This document shows, one piece after another, positions 23,594 through 31,535 of a DNA stretch of 31,711 bases. Source of the stretch: JBAYDV01 sp041668045 (GTDB taxonomy: Bacteria > Bacteroidota > Bacteroidia > Bacteroidales > UBA932); the NCBI GenBank assembly GCA_041668045.1, contig JBAYDV010000012.1, positions 1 to 31,711 on the forward strand, in the 5' to 3' direction. A program made the position numbers and the translations under genes. Position 1 is the stretch's first letter. The number at the start of each line of letters is the position of its first letter. The notes beneath the pieces were generated by a model that had not been told where the DNA came from, made no database searches, and saw only the letters and a program-made list of their open reading frames with translations.

Positions 23594-24754
23594 ATGCAGT
23601 TTAAAGATGTTATTGGGAACGAAGAACTTAAAAAAAGGCTAGTAGAAATAGTTGATCAAGGGCGTTTAGGACACGCTTTAATGCTAGTGGAAAAAAGTAG
23701 CTATGGAGCACTACCACTCGCTTTGGCCCTAATTCAATATATGTCTTGTTCAAATAAGCATGATGGAGATTCTTGTGGTGAATGTTCTTCTTGTCATCGT
23801 ATGTCTCACCTTGTACATCCTGATGTACATTTTGTTTTTCCAGTCAATAATTCTGAAAAATCAGACTTAGGAGCGAAAGGAAAATCAGTAAGTGATAACT
23901 TTTTACCGATATGGAGAAAGTTATTGATAGACAATCCATATTTTACAGATGAAGCTCTCGCAGATGCTATAGGAATAGAAAATAAAGTCGGAGTTATCAA
24001 TGTAGGAGAAGCTAAAGAAATAGTCTCTACTATGAGTTTAAAATCTTATGAGGGTGGCAATAAATACATGATTATTCTTCAACCAGAACTCATGACCACT
24101 GATGCCGCTAACAGATTATTAAAAATAGTAGAAGAACCTTATCCAGGGACATATTTTATTTTTATCACACATTCTGAGATAAACGTTCTAAAAACTATCC
24201 GTTCACGCTGTCTTATGATTCGTCTTCAACCTCTTACCATAGATGAATTAGCGAATTATTTACTTAGTTATGGCAATGCAAACCCCGCAGCCAAGTTATC
24301 AAGAGAAGATGCTATATCACACGCTAAAAGTGTAGAAGGAAACATAGGACTCGCATTAGAAAGCATAAAAGGCTCTCAATCTCATGAAATAAATCTTAAG
24401 CGCATAGTCGATGTGTTAGAGAAATGTATTGTCGGAGATTTATCGTCAGCCTTAAAGTGGGGAGAGCAAATGGCAGGAATAGGAAGAGAAAATCAAAAGA
24501 ACTTTTTACTTTTCTCAGAGACTTTCTTAAGAAAAGTATTAATGGTGCAGATGAAAAATCCGGAGTTAGCACATATGCTATCTGATGAAAAACCTTATGT
24601 GCTTTCTTTTGCTAAGAGATTACCACGAAAATTTGTAAGAAGATCTTATTCTAGTATAGAATTAACTCGTACAAACATCTTATCAAATGTAAATTCTAAG
24701 ATATGTTTCGCTAATCTGGTAAATAATTTTTATAAAAATATAAGAATTAAATAA
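23594..24754 (+). CDS. holB: DNA polymerase III delta' subunit
   Basis: Clamp-loader subunit of the replicative polymerase. A 386-residue AAA+ protein: N-terminal FKDVIGNEELKKRL, zinc-binding cysteines C52, C61, C64 and C67 (CSNKHDGDSCGECSSCHRM), HPDVHFVFPVN, and the later EEPYPGTYFIFITHSEINVLKTIRSRC block with the sensor/SRC region. The Walker A loop is degenerate (VEKSSYGALPLAL, no GKS/GKT), as expected because delta' does not hydrolyse ATP. Divergent from ricT, a usual Bacteroidales arrangement. Confidence 0.93.
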   Translation: MQFKDVIGNEELKKRLVEIVDQGRLGHALMLVEKSSYGALPLALALIQYMSCSNKHDGDSCGECSSCHRMSHLVHPDVHFVFPVNNSEKSDLGAKGKSVSDNFLPIWRKLLIDNPYFTDEALADAIGIENKVGVINVGEAKEIVSTMSLKSYEGGNKYMIILQPELMTTDAANRLLKIVEEPYPGTYFIFITHSEINVLKTIRSRCLMIRLQPLTIDELANYLLSYGNANPAAKLSREDAISHAKSVEGNIGLALESIKGSQSHEINLKRIVDVLEKCIVGDLSSALKWGEQMAGIGRENQKNFLLFSETFLRKVLMVQMKNPELAHMLSDEKPYVLSFAKRLPRKFVRRSYSSIELTRTNILSNVNSKICFANLVNNFYKNIRIK

Positions 24755-24766
24755 AAAAATAAACTT

Positions 24767-24783
24767 TTGGCACAGGATTTGTA
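24767..24783 (+). promoter_or_regulatory. Possible sigma-54 promoter
   Basis: TTGGCACAGGATTTGTA: TGGCAC, five bases, then TTGT where the sigma-54 consensus has TTGC. Spacing of -24 and -12 elements is right, but the -12 GC is GT. No coding frame follows; a hairpin terminator comes about 70 bases later. Confidence 0.3.
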
Positions 24784-24831
24784 TAATTTTAAGTCAGATA
24801 GTTTTTTCATAGGTTAAGTTTTAGGTTAAGT

Positions 24832-24868
24832 AAAAAGGGAATAATATTCTGTATATTATTCTCTTTTT
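24832..24868. terminator. Bidirectional terminator between holB and the DUF3109 gene
   Basis: A 16-bp stem, 24832-24847 with 24853-24868 (arms AAAAAGGGAATAATAT and ATATTATTCTCTTTTT), one G-U pair, five-base loop. The A/T flanks make it usable in both directions between the converging genes. Confidence 0.85.
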
Positions 24869-24873
24869 CGATT

Positions 24874-25458
24874 TTATACATTAACCACTTTGGCTGCAGC
24901 ATCTAAAGCATCCCAAAATTCCTGACCATATGTTTTTATAAGAGGCTTTTTCAAAAACTCATATACTCTAATGTTATCTTTACGTCCTTTAATATATGCA
25001 TCCTTACATAAATCCCATCTATGTAAATTTAAAGCTGTATATCCATTAGAAAGATTAGAAACCCTTATAGGATATAAAGAACATGATATAGGTTTATGAA
25101 ATTTAGACTTATTAGCTAAGTAAGAAAGTTCTATACCACAGAAGCAATTTCCCTTTTTATCTATATGAGTATAAACACATTCTTGAGATTTGCCCATTAA
25201 AGGAGTAACTATATCCCCATCTTGATCTATCTCGAAAAATCCTTTTTTAGAGATGATTTTTCTTTCATCATCAGTCAAATAATTTTTATAGGCCGAGTAA
25301 TTTTTTTCGAGATCTTCACATTCAGATTCTTTAAGAGGTGCTCCACTATCACCTACTATACAACAAATGCCTTTGCATTTCTCGTAATCGCAAGCAAAAT
25401 ATTCTGAAACTATTTCAGATGAGACTAAAATATTATTAATTTCTATTATTGTATTCAT
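24874..25458 (-). CDS. DUF3109 family cysteine-rich protein
   Basis: A 194-residue protein of unknown function, widespread in Bacteroidota. Start ATG at 25458 was chosen because it lies one base after the stop of the upstream M16-like gene; a longer frame to 25500 would overlap that gene. Cysteines at 23, 28, 32, 33, 47, 94, 105, 107, 126 and 151; CDYEKCKGICC (23-33) and CFCGIELSYL (105-114) resemble the YkgJ/zinc- or iron-binding cysteine clusters, and CSLYPIRV (126-133) is typical of the family. No signal peptide, so it is cytoplasmic, unlike its secreted operon partner. A metal or Fe-S cluster is inferred only from the cysteines. Confidence 0.88.
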   Translation of the reverse strand: MNTIIEINNILVSSEIVSEYFACDYEKCKGICCIVGDSGAPLKESECEDLEKNYSAYKNYLTDDERKIISKKGFFEIDQDGDIVTPLMGKSQECVYTHIDKKGNCFCGIELSYLANKSKFHKPISCSLYPIRVSNLSNGYTALNLHRWDLCKDAYIKGRKDNIRVYEFLKKPLIKTYGQEFWDALDAAAKVVNV

Positions 25459-25459
25459 G

Positions 25460-28114
25460 TTAAAAGTTAAATAAATCTTTTTCAGATTCGTTATTATCAA
25501 TATCTTTTGGAATGTTATTATAATTGGCAGATGGTTTCTGAATCTCGCAAGTAACTTTTCCTGTTTCTACGAAATTTAAAAGTTTAGCATCTAAAATTCT
25601 TTCATTAACACTTTTGACGATCTTCTCGTAACCAGTAAAATAATCTTGATTCCAGATATATTTATATTCTAATATTTTACACCAAAAAGAGATATCTGAA
25701 TTCTGTGCTATATTAAATTCGTTTAGATATTGATTCTTAATGGCTTGGGTTTCTGCGCTAGAGATACCTTTAATAGCTGCATTAATAATTAATTTTTTTA
25801 TCTCGTCAAGTTGAGCATAATTTTCTTCAGATAAAACGAAATCAATATTAAGCGACATACTATTATTTGGATAAACATCCGATGCGAAAGAGACATTCGC
25901 AGGGAAGTTAACATTGTGAAGTTCGTTTTGCAGACTTTTTCTAAAGGCGGTAAGAGCCATCTTATTAATTAATCTATTTTTAAAGTCAAATTCGATCTCA
26001 CGAGAAATATTTATTCTATACTTATAGTGAGGGACTTCCATATCTTGATAATCTTCATTTATACTTCCATTCATTGTATTGTCAATACGTTTCTCTGCTT
26101 CTTGATAATTTGATTTACGTGCAGGAAGAGACGCTAAATAACTACATACATAATGTTCTAAATTATTATTGTTAATATCTCCAGAAATTAAAAAAGTATA
26201 ATTAGAAAGATTAGCAGGTAATGGGTCATGAGTGAATTTGAGGTAAATCATTTGTAAAAGGGTCTGGATATCTTTAGAATAACATTTACCCGTTAATTTG
26301 TAACCATAAGGCTCTGATGCGTATTTTATGGTAATTCCTTTTTGACGTCTAATTTCAGACATGTAGAATGGTTCATCTGGGTAAAGAGCTTGTATATCAG
26401 ATGAAATAATACCTTGGGGATAATTGCCCTTAACTATAGCTTCAATATAAATTTTGCTAGCTTCTGATTTGTTAGCTTTGAAAATAGCTGTCGCTCCGTT
26501 CGAGAGTGACCATACTTGAGCTTTGGTCGTATTTTCTATGCTGGATGAAGTGATAGATCCAGGATTTACTACTACGTTCAGTGAGTCAGAATGTATAGAA
26601 TTGTTAAAATGATAACTAGTATCAGATATAGCCTGCTCACAAATATTACGGACTCGATCTGTTAAAGATTTATCACTAATATTGTGATTCCTATATAAGT
26701 CTGGCAGACAATATGTTATTACACGATTGGATTGATTTCCCAATAGAGATTTAACATAGTCATTAAAATTATCAATAGAAATAGTTTTAGATATCTTAGT
26801 AAGATATTCAGTTTTTAGTTCAAGGCTGCTAAGATCTCTATTGTTTATGAAATTCTCCATGCATCTGTCGGAAAATTCTTTATTGGTCAAATTATCTCTA
26901 TTATCATATTTATATTTCATATCGAAGATATACTTATCACGAGCTGTAGAGTATTCTTCGTAAGAAAATCCATGATTACTTATAAATGCGATTTGTTTAC
27001 ATAGTAGACTCATCGCTTCTTCTCCATATTCAGGAGCTATTTCTATATCTATATTTAATCCTTCTAAGGTTAAAAGATTGAAAAAATAGTTATAGTTGAC
27101 TTTAAGACTCTCTAAAGGAAGTTTTCCATAAGTAGCTTTTCTAATATGAGATTCGATTAAAAAGCAAGTGAGACTATTCATATAATCTGTAAGATATGCA
27201 GCTGCGGTTTTTTTCAATGTAGCAGGCAATGGATTCTGAGCTATGTCGAGGCCGATGTGTGTATTTTTGATTTCACGGTCTGATAAAGCTGCGTAATGTG
27301 TTAGATTTGTAGTGTTTATCTTCTCTGGCATGAATGCAGGCTTGTAATCAGCAGATGATATGGTTTGGTAAAGAGATTTTATTTTTTGTTCTATACTAGT
27401 AGGTTCTACGTCTCCTGCTATTATTAGAGCTTCTAAATCTGGTCTGAACCAAGTGCTATAATATTTTTTTAATGATTCTAGATTATATGTATCTATGTGA
27501 TTTATTAAAGAATCATCAGTAATTTTAAAATATGTTTTCGAATTAGAGAAAATTTTATTTCCTAAATTATAAAAAATTCTCTTTTGAGGAGTTTGATTTA
27601 ATAAAATTTTATATTTAATATATTTTTTAGCGTTATTTATAGTAGTTACATCAAAATTGATGTCGTAAGTTAAGTTATAAAGTAAAAGAAGAGTTGAATC
27701 TACGATATTGTTTGATTTATTAATTGGGACTTGAGATATTCTATAATAAGAATTATGAAGATCTGAAGAAAAATCAAAATTATCTACGGGATTGATGCCT
27801 AGAGATATAAGGTATTTATAAAAATTATCATCAGGAAAATTTTTAGTGCCCCGTGTTCCTAATTCTTGTAAGAAAGAATTCATGCTATTGTAAGCATCAT
27901 CAGGAGCTGAATCTCCAGTTTTTTGAACTAATGTAAAATTAGCTTGCCCTTTTGTGGTATTATTTTTGATTATATAATAGTGTAACCCATTAGGTAAGTT
28001 TCCCTGAGTTATTCTTGGATCGATTGGTAATGTACTTATATTTTGGGATTTAACTGAAATATTAGTAAAAGATAAAAGAAAAAATATAAATATTATATAA
28101 AGAAATCTTCTCAT
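25460..28114 (-). CDS. Secreted M16 peptidase homologue lacking the zinc motif
   Basis: An 884-residue exported protein of the insulinase/processing-peptidase (M16) family. A signal peptide covers about 1-24. The N-terminal M16 fold is recognisable (LPNGLHYYIIKNN at 40-52, GTKNFPDDNFYKYL at 89-102, YYSTWFRPDLEALIIAGDVEP at 218-238), and a second M16 repeat fills the C-terminal half (ISGDINNNNLE, then a RIDNTMNGS... barrel). The catalytic HxxEH is replaced by SFLQE (80-84): both zinc histidines and the base Glu are gone. The later Glu zinc ligand region (about 157-170) reads TTINNAKKYIKYKI. It is therefore probably a non-catalytic partner or binding protein. It is co-transcribed with DUF3109, one base apart. 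Confidence 0.85.
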   Translation of the reverse strand: MRRFLYIIFIFFLLSFTNISVKSQNISTLPIDPRITQGNLPNGLHYYIIKNNTTKGQANFTLVQKTGDSAPDDAYNSMNSFLQELGTRGTKNFPDDNFYKYLISLGINPVDNFDFSSDLHNSYYRISQVPINKSNNIVDSTLLLLYNLTYDINFDVTTINNAKKYIKYKILLNQTPQKRIFYNLGNKIFSNSKTYFKITDDSLINHIDTYNLESLKKYYSTWFRPDLEALIIAGDVEPTSIEQKIKSLYQTISSADYKPAFMPEKINTTNLTHYAALSDREIKNTHIGLDIAQNPLPATLKKTAAAYLTDYMNSLTCFLIESHIRKATYGKLPLESLKVNYNYFFNLLTLEGLNIDIEIAPEYGEEAMSLLCKQIAFISNHGFSYEEYSTARDKYIFDMKYKYDNRDNLTNKEFSDRCMENFINNRDLSSLELKTEYLTKISKTISIDNFNDYVKSLLGNQSNRVITYCLPDLYRNHNISDKSLTDRVRNICEQAISDTSYHFNNSIHSDSLNVVVNPGSITSSSIENTTKAQVWSLSNGATAIFKANKSEASKIYIEAIVKGNYPQGIISSDIQALYPDEPFYMSEIRRQKGITIKYASEPYGYKLTGKCYSKDIQTLLQMIYLKFTHDPLPANLSNYTFLISGDINNNNLEHYVCSYLASLPARKSNYQEAEKRIDNTMNGSINEDYQDMEVPHYKYRINISREIEFDFKNRLINKMALTAFRKSLQNELHNVNFPANVSFASDVYPNNSMSLNIDFVLSEENYAQLDEIKKLIINAAIKGISSAETQAIKNQYLNEFNIAQNSDISFWCKILEYKYIWNQDYFTGYEKIVKSVNERILDAKLLNFVETGKVTCEIQKPSANYNNIPKDIDNNESEKDLFNF

Positions 28115-28140
28115 TTTTTTAAAATATTAAGTGTATAGTG

Positions 28141-28148
28141 CAAAAATA
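28141..28148 (-). promoter_or_regulatory. -7 promoter box for the M16/DUF3109 operon
   Basis: Minus-strand TATTTTTG, exact TAnnTTTG, 26 bases before the start codon. Confidence 0.6.
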
Positions 28149-28157
28149 AGATAAATA

Positions 28158-28188
28158 TTGTATGTAATTGATATTTTTTATATTTTTG
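28158..28188 (+). promoter_or_regulatory. Promoter of the TPR gene
   Basis: TTG at 28158-28160 and -7 TATTTTTG at 28181-28188, 20-base spacer. A tandem repeat starts at the last base of the -7 box (28188). Confidence 0.6.
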
Positions 28189-28217
28189 TCGTTCATAAAA
28201 TTCGTCGTTCCTAAAAT
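28188..28217 (+). repeat. Tandem repeat in the TPR gene leader
   Basis: Two 16-base-spaced copies of GTCGTTCnTAAAAT (28188-28201 and 28204-28217), differing at one base, at the expected transcription start. Confidence 0.75.
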
Positions 28218-28248
28218 AAGAAAATAAATAAATTAAATAAAAGAAGTT

Positions 28249-29181
28249 ATGAAAAAGATTATTTCGATACTTGTATTGTCTTTATTGATGTTTGGTGCTG
28301 CTAGTGCTCAAGATATGGAAAGTGCGACTAACCAATATAATGATGCACTTATGACTATGAACAGTGGTGATAAAGTTTCAGCTTTAGCTGGTTTTGAACA
28401 AGCATTACAAGATGCGATAACTATCGGGCCTGAAGCTGCTGATTTAGCAAATAACTGTAAAACAGTAATTCCTAAATTATATTATTATATAGGACAGGAT
28501 TTAGCTAAAGAGAAAAAATATGAAGAAGCAGTAGCTAAAGAGCAAAAAGCTATAAGTAAAGCTAAAGAATTTGGCAATACTGAATTTGCACAAAAGGCTA
28601 GTGATTTTATTGCAGATATTTATCTTGGACAAGGTAACGATTTAATAAATTCAAAAGATTATAAAGGAGCGAGTGACGCTTATGCTAAAAGTGTAAAAAT
28701 TAATCCTAATAATGCTATGGCATTCTTAAGATTAGGTATGGCTGCTTCACGTAGTGGACAAGAGGACTTAGCTATAGAAGCATATGGTAAAGCTTCTGCA
28801 TTAGGTCAGAAAAAAACTGCAGATGCTCAACTTTCTAAATATTTTGTTATGAAATCTAATTCTTTGAGAATTAGCAAGAAATATAAGGAAGCTATGGAAT
28901 ATGCTAAAAAATCTAGCGATGTTCAACCAAATGCTTTAGCTTATAAATTATATGCTATATCTGCTATTTCTTCTAAAGATTATAAAGCAGCAGCTGAGGG
29001 TTTTAAAGAATATTTGAAATTATCTCCAAATGCTAAAGATGCAGATGCTATGAAATTCCAATTAGCTACATCTCTTGAAAAATTAGGAGAAAAAGCTGAA
29101 GCTCGTAAATATTATCAACAAATAGTAAAGAATCCTAAATTTAAAGAATATGCTCTTAGTAGAGTTAAAGCTTTAAGTTAG
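28249..29181 (+). CDS. Secreted tetratricopeptide repeat protein
   Basis: A 310-residue protein with signal peptide (MKKIISILVLSLLMFGAASAQ, cut after residue 20 or 21). The rest is helical repeats of TPR type: clear units at about 123-153 (ending INPNN), 156-187 and 231-262 (ending LSPNA), with weaker ones at 23-56, 77-105 and 264-297. No enzyme domain, so it is a scaffold or binding protein in the periplasm or at the cell surface. Partner unknown. It is divergent from the M16-like gene and 17 bases before the U32 gene, possibly co-transcribed with it. Confidence 0.88.
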   Translation: MKKIISILVLSLLMFGAASAQDMESATNQYNDALMTMNSGDKVSALAGFEQALQDAITIGPEAADLANNCKTVIPKLYYYIGQDLAKEKKYEEAVAKEQKAISKAKEFGNTEFAQKASDFIADIYLGQGNDLINSKDYKGASDAYAKSVKINPNNAMAFLRLGMAASRSGQEDLAIEAYGKASALGQKKTADAQLSKYFVMKSNSLRISKKYKEAMEYAKKSSDVQPNALAYKLYAISAISSKDYKAAAEGFKEYLKLSPNAKDADAMKFQLATSLEKLGEKAEARKYYQQIVKNPKFKEYALSRVKALS

Positions 29182-29198
29182 GTTTATAAAAAAAACAC

Positions 29199-31013
29199 AT
29201 GAATAATACCGGTATAGAGTTACTTTCACCGGCTAAAAATATAAGTATCGGCATTTCAGCTATAGACTGTGGTGCCGATGCTGTGTATATAGCTGGTCCT
29301 TCTTTTGGAGCAAGAGAAGCTGCTGGAAATTCTTTCGAAGATTTGAAAGAATTGGTGAGATATGCACACCAATTTGGAGCTAAAATTTATTTAACTCTAA
29401 ATACCATATTATATAATGATGAATTAGATAAGGTCGAGAAATATATCTATAAAGCTTATGATATAGGTGTAGATGCCTTGATTATACAAGATTCAGGTAT
29501 TCTGAAGATGGATATTCCACCTATTGCCCTATATGCTTCTACGCAGACTAATATAAGAACAGTTGATCAAGCTAGGTTTCTTGAGTCTTTAGGATTTAAA
29601 AAATTAATATTAGCTCGTGAATTATCTATAGCTCAAATAAAGGCGATAAGACAAGCTACGAAATGTGAATTGGAGGCTTTTATACATGGTGCTTTATGTG
29701 TTTCGTATAGCGGACAGTGTTATATGAGCCAATATCTTACAGGTAGAAGTGGAAATCGAGGATTATGTGTGCAGGCTTGTCGTTCTCTATATGATTTGGA
29801 AGATTTAAGAGGGAATGTCATATTGAAAAACAAACCTATTCTTTCTCTTAAAGATTTAAATCTTTCTAATCATCTTAAAGAATTAGTGGATGCAGGAGTG
29901 ACATCGTTTAAGATAGAGGGAAGGTTAAAGAATGCTTCTTATGTGAAAAATGTGACTCGCTATTATAGAAAAAAACTTGATGAGATAATAGAAAAAAAAT
30001 CATCTCATGGTTTTCTTCAAGGAGGGTTTAATCCAAGACCTGAATATACCTTTAACAGGGGATATACAGAGTTGTTTATTGATGGAGAAAGAGGTAAATG
30101 GAATTCACGAAATTTCGCGAAATCTATGGGAGAGTATGTAGGTGAGGTAGTTAAAATACTTAATCAAGGAAAATTCACTGAATTTATTTATAAAGGGATT
30201 TCTTTATCTAATGGAGATGGTATATGTTTTACAGATGCTAATAATAACGTTATAGGTGTTCGTGTGGAAACGGCTGTTAAATCGAATGAGGAACATATAT
30301 CACGTGTTAAGACTAAGAATGTAAAAGGACTAAAACCAGGTGTAAGAGTTTATAGAAATTATAATATTTTATTCGAGAAAGAACTTGAAAATAATATGCC
30401 TAAAAGATTTATGATAGTTAATACTGAATTTGTAGATGATAAGGTATTGGCTAGATGTGAAAATGGTATATCAGTATCTTATTCTTTACCTAAAAACGGG
30501 GAGATAGCGAAAAATGCAGATTTAGCATTAAAAAATATTAAACAACAGTTTTCTAAAGTTACCGATATATTTAAATTTCAAGTTTCTAAAATGAATATGA
30601 ATCCTATTCGTTTTATGCCACTATCGGAACTAAATGCTATACGTCGTGAGTTAGCTAAGATGCTTTCTGAGAAAATAAGATTAAATGATAGCAAAGAAAT
30701 AAATACTCAAGAGATAAGTCAAAAGAAATCACCAATAGCGCCAAAACAAGTTACTAATCTTAATTGTTCTAACGATTTATCTAAGGCTGTATATGAAGAC
30801 ATGAATATATCTCCAGATTCTGCTTATGAGCTTAAACCTGTTCTAAATCAGGAACTTATGCGAACTAAGTATTGTATAAGATATGAATTGGGTAAATGTC
30901 CAAAGTATAATAATTCTAAATCTAATGAAGATTTAATCTTAGTTAACAATGGAAAACGTTTTCGTGTAAAATTCGATTGTAAGAATTGTGAAATGATTAT
31001 ACTAGCTGATTAA
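29199..31013 (+). CDS. U32 family protein (RlhA/TrhP-like RNA hydroxylase family)
   Basis: A 604-residue cytoplasmic protein formerly called a peptidase. E. coli members RlhA and TrhP hydroxylate 23S rRNA C2501 and tRNA uridine-34, using prephenate-derived chemistry and an Fe-S site. The family signature ELEAFIHGALCVSYSGQC is at 157-174, and C167, C174, C190 and C194 are the conserved cysteines. The N-terminal barrel begins IELLSPAKN. The C-terminus carries an extra block, YCIRYELGKCPKY and FDCKNCEM, typical of the longer Bacteroidota members. Length lies between TrhP and RlhA, so the RNA target cannot be chosen. No peptidase evidence. Confidence 0.9.
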   Translation: MNNTGIELLSPAKNISIGISAIDCGADAVYIAGPSFGAREAAGNSFEDLKELVRYAHQFGAKIYLTLNTILYNDELDKVEKYIYKAYDIGVDALIIQDSGILKMDIPPIALYASTQTNIRTVDQARFLESLGFKKLILARELSIAQIKAIRQATKCELEAFIHGALCVSYSGQCYMSQYLTGRSGNRGLCVQACRSLYDLEDLRGNVILKNKPILSLKDLNLSNHLKELVDAGVTSFKIEGRLKNASYVKNVTRYYRKKLDEIIEKKSSHGFLQGGFNPRPEYTFNRGYTELFIDGERGKWNSRNFAKSMGEYVGEVVKILNQGKFTEFIYKGISLSNGDGICFTDANNNVIGVRVETAVKSNEEHISRVKTKNVKGLKPGVRVYRNYNILFEKELENNMPKRFMIVNTEFVDDKVLARCENGISVSYSLPKNGEIAKNADLALKNIKQQFSKVTDIFKFQVSKMNMNPIRFMPLSELNAIRRELAKMLSEKIRLNDSKEINTQEISQKKSPIAPKQVTNLNCSNDLSKAVYEDMNISPDSAYELKPVLNQELMRTKYCIRYELGKCPKYNNSKSNEDLILVNNGKRFRVKFDCKNCEMIILAD

Positions 31014-31019
31014 CCATTA

Positions 31020-31475
31020 TTAATTTTTAATCGTTCTTCTCATAATCTTAAGAAACCATTTGTCTAGTAAAATAGCTATCACTATTCCTACTAATATACT
31101 AATAGTGTCAGCTCTTATATCGCTAGGATCATATTGACGTGATGTGGTTATAAGCTTTTGAAGTATTTCTGTGATAGTGCCAAAAGCTATTCCAGTTATC
31201 AAAATAATAAATATGTTTTTAATCTTTTTAGTGCCTTCTTTTACTATTTTTCTTCCTGCATAGTTTAATGTGACCCATGTTAAGATAGAATATGGAAGAA
31301 ATATTATAAAATGAACGATATGGTCAAATCTCATACCTAGAAAATATTGATTTAGATTCAGATCTAAAGTCTGTTTGAACTGATGCTGTGTAAGGAAAAA
31401 AACTACAGCTATGTAAGTAATGTAAATTAAAGATATTATGATTCTGATTTTGCTTAGTTTTGCAGTATTTTCCAT
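31020..31475 (-). CDS. VanZ family membrane protein
   Basis: A 151-residue inner-membrane protein with four predicted membrane segments (about 9-29, 51-70, 86-105, 124-143). The VanZ-like block FGTITEILQKLITTSRQYDPSDIRADTISILVG (95-127) is clear, with the acidic and Arg residues that typify the family. VanZ gave low-level teicoplanin resistance in Enterococcus; most relatives have no known function, so no resistance is inferred. Convergent with the U32 gene (6 bases between stops) and divergent from the UDP-glucose dehydrogenase gene. Confidence 0.88.
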   Translation of the reverse strand: MENTAKLSKIRIIISLIYITYIAVVFFLTQHQFKQTLDLNLNQYFLGMRFDHIVHFIIFLPYSILTWVTLNYAGRKIVKEGTKKIKNIFIILITGIAFGTITEILQKLITTSRQYDPSDIRADTISILVGIVIAILLDKWFLKIMRRTIKN

Positions 31476-31493
31476 ATATTTATATTTAATTTA

Positions 31494-31501
31494 CAAAGAT
31501 A
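31494..31501 (-). promoter_or_regulatory. -7 promoter box for the VanZ-like gene
   Basis: Minus-strand TATCTTTG, exact TAnnTTTG; a minus-strand TTTG at 31520-31523 gives an 18-base spacer and lies just past the opposing -7 box. Confidence 0.65.
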
Positions 31502-31508
31502 ATTTATT

Positions 31509-31516
31509 TATATTTG
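31509..31516 (+). promoter_or_regulatory. -7 promoter box for the UDP-glucose dehydrogenase gene
   Basis: TATATTTG, exact TAnnTTTG, 19 bases before the ATG at 31536; only seven bases from the opposing -7 box. Confidence 0.65.
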
Positions 31517-31535
31517 TATCAAAACAAAATTAATT

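Noticed and set aside
25459..25500. Longer N-terminus of DUF3109
   Set aside because: It would overlap the end of the M16-like gene by about 40 bases; the ATG at 25458 fits operon spacing.
31020..31475. VanZ-like gene as an antibiotic resistance determinant
   Set aside because: The family is broad, no other van genes are present and the neighbours are housekeeping or surface-polysaccharide genes.
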